Positions 1-6,624 of a DNA stretch of 13,330 nucleotides are shown here, piece after piece. Made by a program: the position numbers and the translations under genes. The first letter of the stretch is position 1. Every line of letters starts with the position of its first letter. Source of the stretch: JAYWGN01 sp043778255 (GTDB lineage: Bacteria; Bacteroidota; Bacteroidia; Chitinophagales; Chitinophagaceae); contig JAYWGN010000065.1 of NCBI GenBank assembly GCA_043778255.1, positions 1-13,330 on the forward strand. Direction: 5' to 3'. The notes under the pieces are model-generated. The model saw only the letters and a program-made list of their open reading frames with translations, made no database searches and had not been told where the DNA came from.

Positions 1-1
1 A

Positions 2-2407
2 AGTAGTGGAGAAAATGGAGCATTTTATTTTAACCAAAATGGAAATATTAAATACTTATGCAAAGCACCAACTATAAACTCTATAAACTATACAAGCCAG
101 TGGAGAGAAATGTTGCCCATAACAGACAACTTATACTGGGTAAGGTTTTTTAACCATATTGTAGGTGTTTACAATGTAAAGGATAACAAATTTGTAAAAA
201 CCTATAAACTATTTTCAAAAACAAATGATATAGAAACTAGGAGCATTTGCTACGACTCTAACAAAAAATTGTGGATAGCAGCCAATAGAGGGTTATTTTA
301 TTACGATACAAGATTAGATAGTTTTAGGACTAAAGAAATACCATCTAGAACCCCCCAAAGTGCTTACCAAACCAACGATATATATTTTATAAACACTGAG
401 GCAAAAAATTATTTATGGATAAGTACAAATACAGGGCTTGTAAAATATAATTTAATAACGGAGCAGTTTACACACATCAATTATGAGTCTAACTCATCTA
501 ACCTTACTTATAAAACGATATGGGGAAACAACGGCAAACTTTGGATTTTTAATTACAAAGGGCTTGCAATTTATGATACCGCTACAAACACTTCCACACT
601 TTATTCGGTAAATGAGGGTCTGCCAACAAGTAGCTACAGTAGAGACGTAGCATTTTTTAAACTAGACTCTACAAGATTACTTCTAGGTAGCGAAGGTGTT
701 TTTACTGTTGTAAATACTACTGCATTAGAAAAAATAAAAATAAAAAAACCTATTGTAACTATTTTACAAATTGAAGGAATAGATACCTTGTTGCCCATTA
801 AAAAAGTAGATAATAATATTTATGAAACTACGGTAAGCTTTAAAAATTTTCCTATAAATATTTTATTCAATATTATAGATTATAATACTGTTAGTATACG
901 CAAATATTATTACACATTAGAAGGAACAAAAGATACCAGTTGGCAACTTTTGACCAATGGCATTTACCCACTAAATACTATAAAACCTGGTAAATATAAA
1001 ATTTGGTTTACTGGCTCTGTTAACGATGTATGGAGTGCTAATCCGCAATGTATAATTATTACTATTGCACCATTTTGGTACCAAACTTTATGGTTTAAAG
1101 TACTAGCTATTGTAATATCTATAATTGCAATAATTGCATTTTTTAGGTGGAGAGTAAATATGGCAAAAAAATCGGAAATGCAACAAACACAAATTGAAAA
1201 ATTAAAAAATGAAGAACTACAAAATCAATTAGAACAAGAGCAAATTACCAATTATTTTTCTACCTCAATACAACATATTAATACTGAAGAAGCTGTATTA
1301 TGGGATGTAGCAAAAAACCTAATTAGTAAATTAGGTTTTGAAGATTGCATAATATACCAATGGAATAATGATAAAACAAAAATGATACAAAAAGCTGGTT
1401 ATGGCCTTACAGGCAGTATTGACGAAATTGAAAAACCAACATTTGATGTAGTAGCAGGACAAGGTATTGTAGGGATTGTAATGCAAACAAAAGAACCCAT
1501 ATTATTACAAGATACCACCAAAGAAAGTAGGTATAGAATAGATGAAATAATGGCTCTTAGTGAAATATGTGTACCCATGTTATATAATGAACAGTTGATT
1601 GGAATTATTGATAGCGAAAATCAACAAAAAAATTATTTTACACAAAGGCATTTGCAAACCTTAGTAAATATTGCAACCCTTACTGCTAGTAAGCTTGGAG
1701 CATTACAAGCCAACGAACGTACACAAAAAAAACAACAAGAATTACAAATAAGTAATCAACAATTAGAAACTGCAAAGTTAGAAGCATTGCGAAGCCAAAT
1801 GAACCCTCATTTTATATTTAATTGCTTAAATTCTATAAAATTATATACTGCTCAAAACGAAACAGAAGCAGCTGGTATTTACCTCACTAAATTTAGTAAA
1901 TTAATAAGAATGGCATTAGAAAATTCACGTAGTGAAACAATAACCCTACAAACAGAATTAGAAGCATTAGAATTATACATTGAATTGGAAGCGATGCGAT
2001 TTAAAGATAAACTAAACTATACCATTACAGTTGATAAAACAGTTGATATCACCTTTATAGATATACCACCACTACTACTACAACCTTTTGTAGAAAATGC
2101 AATATGGCATGGACTAATGCACAAAGTAGAGGGTGGCTTAATAGAAATAAATGTCGTAAATATTATAACAGAAAACTTGCTAAGTATTACCATAAAAGAC
2201 AATGGAGTTGGCAGAGAAAAATCGGCATTGCTGAGGGGTAAATCAGCAACCAAACACAAATCGCAAGGCACTAAAGTTACCGCCGAAAGAATAGCATTAA
2301 TTAACAAAATATATAAAACAAATGCTAGTGTAACCACTGAAGATGTGCTAGATAATAACGGTACAATAGCTGGTACTCTTGTAACCAATAAAGTACCTAT
2401 TGAATGA
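2..2407 (+). CDS. Propeller/Y_Y_Y/GAF sensor histidine kinase, LytS-type core (5' truncated)
   Basis: This is a membrane sensor kinase expected to phosphorylate the regulator that follows it. The frame is open from base 2 with no stop, so the ATG at 110 is internal and the true start lies left of the window; 801 residues are visible. Numbering from the ATG at 110: Reg_prop-type propeller strands (LWIAANRGLFYYD, LWISTNTGLVKY, LWIFNYKGLAIYD) fill about 45-200, a Y_Y_Y domain about 250-320, and one membrane helix about 328-346. A coiled stretch 352-378 leads into a GAF-like domain about 385-530. A second coiled coil 536-560 precedes the His_kinase signature RSQMNPHFIFN, with phospho-acceptor His567. 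The ATPase part has an N box (VENAIWH, Asn663), a G1 box (DNGVG, 697-701) and GTKVTAERI near 720. The propeller should face the periplasm. The ligand is unknown. Its stop overlaps the next start (ATGA), so the two genes are probably co-translated. Confidence 0.95.
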   Translation, partial: SSGENGAFYFNQNGNIKYLCKAPTINSINYTSQWREMLPITDNLYWVRFFNHIVGVYNVKDNKFVKTYKLFSKTNDIETRSICYDSNKKLWIAANRGLFYYDTRLDSFRTKEIPSRTPQSAYQTNDIYFINTEAKNYLWISTNTGLVKYNLITEQFTHINYESNSSNLTYKTIWGNNGKLWIFNYKGLAIYDTATNTSTLYSVNEGLPTSSYSRDVAFFKLDSTRLLLGSEGVFTVVNTTALEKIKIKKPIVTILQIEGIDTLLPIKKVDNNIYETTVSFKNFPINILFNIIDYNTVSIRKYYYTLEGTKDTSWQLLTNGIYPLNTIKPGKYKIWFTGSVNDVWSANPQCIIITIAPFWYQTLWFKVLAIVISIIAIIAFFRWRVNMAKKSEMQQTQIEKLKNEELQNQLEQEQITNYFSTSIQHINTEEAVLWDVAKNLISKLGFEDCIIYQWNNDKTKMIQKAGYGLTGSIDEIEKPTFDVVAGQGIVGIVMQTKEPILLQDTTKESRYRIDEIMALSEICVPMLYNEQLIGIIDSENQQKNYFTQRHLQTLVNIATLTASKLGALQANERTQKKQQELQISNQQLETAKLEALRSQMNPHFIFNCLNSIKLYTAQNETEAAGIYLTKFSKLIRMALENSRSETITLQTELEALELYIELEAMRFKDKLNYTITVDKTVDITFIDIPPLLLQPFVENAIWHGLMHKVEGGLIEINVVNIITENLLSITIKDNGVGREKSALLRGKSATKHKSQGTKVTAERIALINKIYKTNASVTTEDVLDNNGTIAGTLVTNKVPIE

Positions 2408-3147
2408 AAAAGTTAAAAACAATTATTATCGACGATGAACCTGATAGTTCTAACTTATTAAAGTTTGAATTAGGTAAACATTGCCCCAATGTAGAGGTAA
2501 TAGCAGTATTTAATAGCAGTGCAAAAGCATTGCCCGAAATAGAACTACTAAACCCCGATTTAGTTTTTTTAGACATTGAAATGCCCTATATAAATGGGTT
2601 TGAACTGCTAGAGAAATTGATGCCCGTAAATTTTAAAGTTATTTTTGTAACTGCCTATAATCAGTTTGCTTTAAAAGCCTTTAAGTTTAATGCTATCGAT
2701 TATTTATTAAAACCATTTGATGTAACAGAGCTAGTAAATGCAGTAGCAAAAGTAGAAAATACAACTCTACTATCTATACCACAAATGGAAATATTACAAA
2801 AGGAATTTAAAGTAGGCACGGTAAGTAAAATTGCCATACCTGGCCAAAATGGTGTATCGTTTATTAGCATCAATGATATAGAGTTTGCCGAAGCCAGTAA
2901 TAATTATACTAAACTTGTATTGCAAAATAAGCAGCACCATCTTATCACAAAAACATTGAAAGAAGTGCAAGAGGTGTTAGAAGTACATCAATTTTTAAGA
3001 GTACATAGGCAATACATTGTAAACCTTAATTTGGTAAAACAATTTTTTAGAGGAGAAGATATGTACCTGGTAATGGAAAGTGGCGAAAAAATACCCGTAG
3101 CCCGTACCCAAAAAGATAAATTGATAGAGCGGTATGGGTGGTTGTAA
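2404..3147 (+). CDS. LytTR-family response regulator, partner of the upstream kinase
   Basis: This 247-residue cytoplasmic DNA-binding regulator has an N-terminal receiver domain (about 5-120) and a C-terminal LytTR domain (about 140-245). The receiver carries the acidic pair Asp10/Asp11, phospho-acceptor Asp57 in VFLDIEMP, the switch Thr83 in FVTAYN and the conserved Lys103 in LLKPF. The LytTR half shows IEFAEASNNYTKLVL and FLRVHRQYIVNL, typical of the family (AgrA/LytR-type beta-sheet binding of DNA). Length is normal for the family. The ATG overlaps the kinase stop by four bases (ATGA), which fixes the start and argues for translational coupling and a cognate pair. There is no recognisable Shine-Dalgarno sequence, as usual in Bacteroidota. 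Target genes cannot be read from the sequence. Confidence 0.96.
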   Translation: MKKLKTIIIDDEPDSSNLLKFELGKHCPNVEVIAVFNSSAKALPEIELLNPDLVFLDIEMPYINGFELLEKLMPVNFKVIFVTAYNQFALKAFKFNAIDYLLKPFDVTELVNAVAKVENTTLLSIPQMEILQKEFKVGTVSKIAIPGQNGVSFISINDIEFAEASNNYTKLVLQNKQHHLITKTLKEVQEVLEVHQFLRVHRQYIVNLNLVKQFFRGEDMYLVMESGEKIPVARTQKDKLIERYGWL

Positions 3148-3184
3148 CTACCGTGAGTCGTTAATCTCCAATTATTATTGGTTC

Positions 3185-3202
3185 AACTCTACAGAGTTTT
3201 TT
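3185..3202 (+). terminator. Possible weak terminator after the first two-component operon
   Basis: A short hairpin (AACTC, loop TACA, GAGTT) is followed by four further T residues, 37 bases after the regulator stop. Another small hairpin, CCAAT-TATT-ATTGG, lies just before it at 3168-3181. With only five pairs it would be weak, so read-through into the tRNA gene is possible. Confidence 0.4.
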
Positions 3203-3235
3203 GAAAATGTAAAATTATTTTTTTCGTAACAAGCT

Positions 3236-3306
3236 TGGTTTATGGTGTAATGGTAGCACAACAGTTTTTGGTTCTGTTTGTCTAGGTTCGAATCCTGGTA
3301 AACCAA
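3236..3306 (+). tRNA. tRNA-Gln (anticodon TTG)
   Basis: The sequence folds as a complete cloverleaf. The 7-bp acceptor stem pairs TGGTTTA (3236-3242) with TAAACCA (3299-3305). The D arm pairs GTGT (3245-3248) with GCAC (3256-3259) including one G-U. The anticodon loop TTTTGGT (3266-3272) places TTG at 3268-3270, reading CAA (and CAG by wobble). The T arm is CTAGG-TTCGAAT-CCTGG (3282-3298). The discriminator is A3306, and CCA is not encoded (CTT follows), so CCA must be added after transcription. The U1-A72 pair at the acceptor end is typical of bacterial tRNA-Gln. The innermost anticodon-stem pair is a T3265/T3273 mismatch. A TATTTTTT stretch at 3216-3223 resembles a Bacteroidota -7 element, but I see no matching -33 element at the right distance. 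Confidence 0.96.
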
Positions 3307-3310
3307 CTTT

Positions 3311-3351
3311 AAAAAAAAAGCAATTAACTTTAGGTTAGTTGCTTTTTTTTT
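3311..3351. terminator. Bidirectional intrinsic terminator between tRNA-Gln and the convergent operon
   Basis: Nine A residues (3311-3319) are followed by a 9-bp stem, GCAATTAAC (3320-3328) with GTTAGTTGC (3334-3342), closed by a 5-base loop and containing one T-G wobble, then nine T residues (3343-3351). The symmetric A and T runs mean the hairpin is followed by a U-run on either strand. It can end tRNA transcription from the left and the minus-strand operon from the right, whose last stop codon is about 120 bases away. Confidence 0.9.
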
Positions 3352-3469
3352 ATTTAAGAGTTAGGGTAAATGCAACTGTAAAAGTTTGAATATTTTTTAT
3401 CTACAATTTTTTATTTTTATTAGTAAATGTATTTTACTGTTATATTGCAATACACCCATTTTTATACCA

Positions 3470-4228
3470 TTACGTTAATTGAAATCGTTTTACAAAATCT
3501 TCCTTATAGTTTCTACCAATAGGCAATTTGCAATTATTTAAGGTTACTTCGTACTCGGTAAAGCTTTCTACCTTATCAATATTAATACAAAAGGAACGGT
3601 GTATTTGCACAAAAAAATGTTTATTCATTTTATCTAATAGTCGCATTAAGGTGCATCTAATCAAATAGCTCTTTTCAGTAGTAACCAATTTAATATAGTT
3701 ATCTTTTGCCTCCATATATAGTACATCGGGCTGGTGTAATTTAATAAATGTATGGGCTTCTTTTATAAATATAAAATCTTGTTTCAAATAAAGTTCCTCT
3801 TGTGTATCGGTAGTAGTTTCGGTAGTGCTACTTCCTACTGTTTTTTGGTAGGCAAAGTTATGTATGGCCAATTCAATAGCTATAAGCAAATGGCTTGTGG
3901 TAAAGGGTTTTACCATGTATGATGCAGGAAATGTGTGCTTAGCCTTTTCTAATGTTTCGGCATCAGTATGTGCCGATACAAATATAAATGGTGTAGGTAA
4001 TAAATTATTAATTTCAGTTGCAATATCAATACCATTTTTATTGCCTTTAATGGTAATATCAAGTAGTACAAGGTCAGGCATTTTTAATTTAAATAATTCA
4101 ATAGCATCATTGTACGTATCGGCAATACCTGCAATAGCATAACCAGTTTGCATAAGCCTTGCTGCTAGGTCTTTGGCTACTAATCCTTCATCTTCTACAA
4201 TTAATATACTAAATAATTCTTTAGGCAT
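3470..4228 (-). CDS. LytTR-family response regulator, partner of the 7TMR-DISM kinase
   Basis: This 252-residue regulator has a receiver domain (about 6-122), a linker rich in Thr, Ser and Glu (about 130-145), and a LytTR DNA-binding domain (about 150-250). Receiver residues visible: Glu12/Asp13, phospho-acceptor Asp57 in LLDITIKG, Ser85 in FVSAHTD and Lys107 in MVKPF. The FVSAHTD switch region and the D-I-x-I-x-G loop differ from the TAY/DIEMP pattern of the other regulator in this window, so the two are not recent duplicates. The LytTR part shows VLYMEAKDNYIKLV and FVQIHRSFCINI. It starts 24 bp after the stop of the kinase on the same strand with no promoter-like space, so both are probably one transcript. 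It most likely receives phosphate from that kinase (inference from pairing). Confidence 0.95.
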   Translation of the reverse strand: MPKELFSILIVEDEGLVAKDLAARLMQTGYAIAGIADTYNDAIELFKLKMPDLVLLDITIKGNKNGIDIATEINNLLPTPFIFVSAHTDAETLEKAKHTFPASYMVKPFTTSHLLIAIELAIHNFAYQKTVGSSTTETTTDTQEELYLKQDFIFIKEAHTFIKLHQPDVLYMEAKDNYIKLVTTEKSYLIRCTLMRLLDKMNKHFFVQIHRSFCINIDKVESFTEYEVTLNNCKLPIGRNYKEDFVKRFQLT

Positions 4229-4252
4229 AAGTTGGTTTTTTATAGGGCTGGT

Positions 4253-6220
4253 TTAGGTAGCTTCGGTTAAGTGTGAGGGAAATATTATAGTAAATGTAGT
4301 GCCCCCATTTATGGTTACAGTAATCTCTCCATCTAATTGTTTGGTAAATGTTTGCACCAGTTCTTTACCATATCCTTTGTTGTTTTGCCATGCCTCCATA
4401 TCAAGCCCATTTCCATTATCGGCAATGTATAATTGCATATCGTTTTGCTCTTTAGTAAGGGTAATAGTCAATATAGGTTTTGCAACTGTAGTATAAGCAT
4501 ATTTAAAAGCATTGGTTACCAATTCATTTATAATCAAACTCAACGGTATAGCTTTATCTACATCCATCATTTCGTTATTAATATTTAAGTTGAGTACAAA
4601 ATTAGTTTTACTATACCCATAGGCCAACATAAGATTTTCCGATAAATCAGTTACATACTCCTTTATATTTACAGCTGTAATGTTATCATGTGTATATAGC
4701 CGTTGGTGAATAAGGCTCATAGCTTCTATTCGGTGTTGCCCTTCTCTCACTGCATTTGCTGCTATTGTATCAGTTATTCTGAACGATTGTAAGCTTAATA
4801 AACTTGATACAATTTGCAAATTATTTTTCACCCTATGGTGCAGCTCCTTCATCAATAATTTAATTTGCTTTGCAGCAGCAATATCACGTTTATCAAATTC
4901 TATTTTTTCTTCAAGGCGTACATTACGTTCTTGTTCTATCGCTATTTGTCCAGCAATTTGTTGATTCTCTAGTGTTTTAAAATGCAACTCGTTTTTCAAT
5001 AAATTTACCCTTGCTACTAATGCTATAGCAAAGGTGAGTGTTTGTGCCACTATGGCAATATTAGGTAACAAATGCAAAGCCCATGACGAATTGTTGTAAC
5101 TAAAAAGCAACCCAACTACAATACATATAATTAGCACTAAGGGCAATAATTGTGCTTGTATAAAATATTTTGCCTGTTTTACTTTTTTGCGATAAGCAAC
5201 AAACCCAGTGGTAAGCATTAATGCAATTAATAAAAACACAAACACATTCGATAATTGTATAAATAAATTTTCGTTAGTTGAAAGGTCATTAAGTTGTATT
5301 AACACATAGCTAACTTGATATACAACAAAAAAAGAAATGGTGTATTTAAGCAACCTATCCCATTTTGGCAGGTACAAAGCTGTTTGTAAATAATGCCTTG
5401 CAAATTGCACAAGCCCTAACAATACAAATGCTATAGCTATATTGGCAACCGCAATATCGGTAGGTAAATAACCAAACCCACCATTAGTGTATAGCTTAGT
5501 TGTTAATATTTTAAAGCTAGTTAAGTTAGCCATATTAAAACTAATACCAGTAATGTATACAATGCCACTTATTAATGCTAATAAATAATAGAGGTAAACC
5601 CTATCTTTAAACATATAGTATAAATAAGCATTGTACAAAGCAAAGCATAATACTATAAAAATAGTAACCAACCACAAAGTATAATTATCTTGTAATCGTT
5701 TTTCAACTTTGCTCAACTTTTCCACCGATATTTCAGTACCCAAAGCATAATTATTGCCCTTAAATGCTGATACATTTATTTTTGAATAAAAAACTGTTTC
5801 CGAATTGCTTTTACATAACACAGGTGCATATCTATATAGGCTAGTATTGTTGCTTATATTTTGTCCACTCTTTATAGCATTCCATTTTACCGAATCATGG
5901 TTGTATGCATACAGTACATTATCAAACGGAGGCGACACCCAAATTGCATACTGCTCATCGTAACTTGAGTTGTTCTTAATGGTAAGTTTAGCCCAATAAT
6001 GGGTTAATCCTTTTATATTAATTTTTTCTTGTTTTACAAAATGTAAAGCAGTGTCAGTAAGTATTTGTTGTAATGTATAATTATTATCTGCTAATACATT
6101 TACGGTTTTAATGGAGGTACTTTTGTTGCTGCCAATAGTATAATCTGCCTGTGCAGTAACGGTAACACTTTTTAATAAGCATATTGTAACTACAAAAAAA
6201 GCAAATTTTTTAAGCATCAT
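4253..6220 (-). CDS. 7TMR-DISM sensor histidine kinase with HisKA_2 core
   Basis: This 655-residue membrane kinase begins with a signal peptide (about 1-24, cleavage near VTAQA). An extracytoplasmic 7TMR-DISM sensor domain follows (about 28-175; HYWAKLTIKNNS and YAIWVSPPFDNV are typical). Seven membrane helices lie at roughly 181-201, 208-229, 255-275, 290-310, 318-342, 355-375 and 384-404. A cytoplasmic coiled coil (about 405-450) leads to the HisKA_2 phospho-acceptor box ELHHRVKNNLQ (probable acceptor His461). The ATPase domain has an N box (INELVTNAFKYA, Asn570), a G1 box (DNGNGL, 601-606) and GYGKELV near 616. The DISM domain often binds carbohydrate-like or other small ligands, but the ligand here is unknown. 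ATG codons at 6220 and 6217 are adjacent; either gives a good signal peptide. The LytTR regulator follows 24 bp downstream. Confidence 0.95.
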   Translation of the reverse strand: MMLKKFAFFVVTICLLKSVTVTAQADYTIGSNKSTSIKTVNVLADNNYTLQQILTDTALHFVKQEKINIKGLTHYWAKLTIKNNSSYDEQYAIWVSPPFDNVLYAYNHDSVKWNAIKSGQNISNNTSLYRYAPVLCKSNSETVFYSKINVSAFKGNNYALGTEISVEKLSKVEKRLQDNYTLWLVTIFIVLCFALYNAYLYYMFKDRVYLYYLLALISGIVYITGISFNMANLTSFKILTTKLYTNGGFGYLPTDIAVANIAIAFVLLGLVQFARHYLQTALYLPKWDRLLKYTISFFVVYQVSYVLIQLNDLSTNENLFIQLSNVFVFLLIALMLTTGFVAYRKKVKQAKYFIQAQLLPLVLIICIVVGLLFSYNNSSWALHLLPNIAIVAQTLTFAIALVARVNLLKNELHFKTLENQQIAGQIAIEQERNVRLEEKIEFDKRDIAAAKQIKLLMKELHHRVKNNLQIVSSLLSLQSFRITDTIAANAVREGQHRIEAMSLIHQRLYTHDNITAVNIKEYVTDLSENLMLAYGYSKTNFVLNLNINNEMMDVDKAIPLSLIINELVTNAFKYAYTTVAKPILTITLTKEQNDMQLYIADNGNGLDMEAWQNNKGYGKELVQTFTKQLDGEITVTINGGTTFTIIFPSHLTEAT

Positions 6221-6244
6221 TTATGATTTGGTAATGGTATTAAA

Positions 6245-6252
6245 CAAACCTA
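6245..6252 (-). promoter_or_regulatory. Candidate Bacteroidota -7 element for the 7TMR-DISM kinase operon
   Basis: On the minus strand this reads TAGGTTTG, an exact match to the Bacteroidota TAnnTTTG -7 consensus, 24 bases upstream of the kinase ATG. Transcription would start roughly 18 bases before the ATG. No convincing TTG-type -33 element is visible at the expected distance. Only six fixed bases match, so chance occurrence in AT-rich DNA is possible. Confidence 0.4.
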
Positions 6253-6583
6253 CATTATTAATTTTGATACTAAGTTACATTCACCCCTAATTTAGGTAGT
6301 TCGCCACATATTTTTATGTAAGCTTACGCTTAAATAACAAATCACAACTCAATAGTATGTTTTAGTTGAAAAATTGGTACTACAATAAATTTTGAAAACT
6401 CTAGTTAATAAAGGATACTTTAATTTATTATAAACTCAACAAATATGTTCGGTTTAATTATTATTTCACTACTACATTTTTATATTCAACAGCATAATAT
6501 TCTTTACAAAAGTTGTTTGCTGTATTTCACCCCAGTATACAGTTGTCTACCCCAATTACTTGCAATTGCTGCCTTTGTACACT

Positions 6584-6620
6584 ACATTACAGCCCAAATC
6601 CATAATCACATTACAGCCCA
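6584..6620 (+). repeat. 13-bp direct repeat just upstream of the giant gene
   Basis: ACATTACAGCCCA occurs exactly at 6584-6596 and again at 6608-6620, a period of 24 bp, ending four bases before the ATG chosen for the giant gene. It could be a regulator-binding repeat, a leader RNA element or a small local duplication. If translation started at 6445 it would encode a repeated ITA motif (YITAQ, HITAH). Confidence 0.7.
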
Positions 6621-6624
6621 TTAT

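Larger units (their letters stand above)
6221..6624. other. Divergent intergenic region between the kinase operon and the giant surface-protein gene
   Basis: No gene is supported in these 404 bases. They hold a minus-strand TAGGTTTG at 6245-6252, a plus-strand TAATTTTG at 6259-6266, a weaker plus-strand arrangement TTG (6366-6368) - 18 bases - AAATTTTG (6387-6394), and a 13-bp direct repeat at 6584-6596 and 6608-6620. The frame of the downstream giant gene is open from 6424, with an ATG at 6445 preceded by A-rich sequence. The 60 codons from 6445 to 6624 give a His/Tyr/Cys-rich product unlike a normal leader, so I read this stretch as leader or promoter DNA. An alternative start at 6445 cannot be excluded. 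I saw no convincing pair of LytTR-type direct repeats here. Confidence 0.6.

Noticed and set aside
2017..2388. Minus-strand open frame of 123 codons opposite the first kinase, and plus-strand frames at 3864-4142 and 4299-4496
   Set aside because: Each overlaps conserved kinase or receiver motifs on the other strand, so they are shadows without independent support.
110..2407. ATG at 110 as the start of the first kinase
   Set aside because: The frame continues open to base 2 with propeller-like sequence, and a protein starting here would lack a signal peptide and most of the propeller. The gene is truncated by the window.
3236..3306. tRNA-Gln as an integration site for a mobile element
   Set aside because: No integrase gene is present and no second copy of the tRNA 3' end was found elsewhere in the window.
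3422..3438. Hairpin AGTAAA-TGTAT-TTTACT as terminator of the minus-strand operon
   Set aside because: There is no T-run after it on either strand, and the much stronger hairpin at 3311-3351 lies downstream.
6221..6624. LytTR-type direct repeats (GTT-centred 9-mers about 21-22 bp apart)
   Set aside because: GTT-containing 9-mers near 6509 and 6539 are 30 bp apart and others are 39 or 66 bp apart; none has the usual spacing and full consensus.
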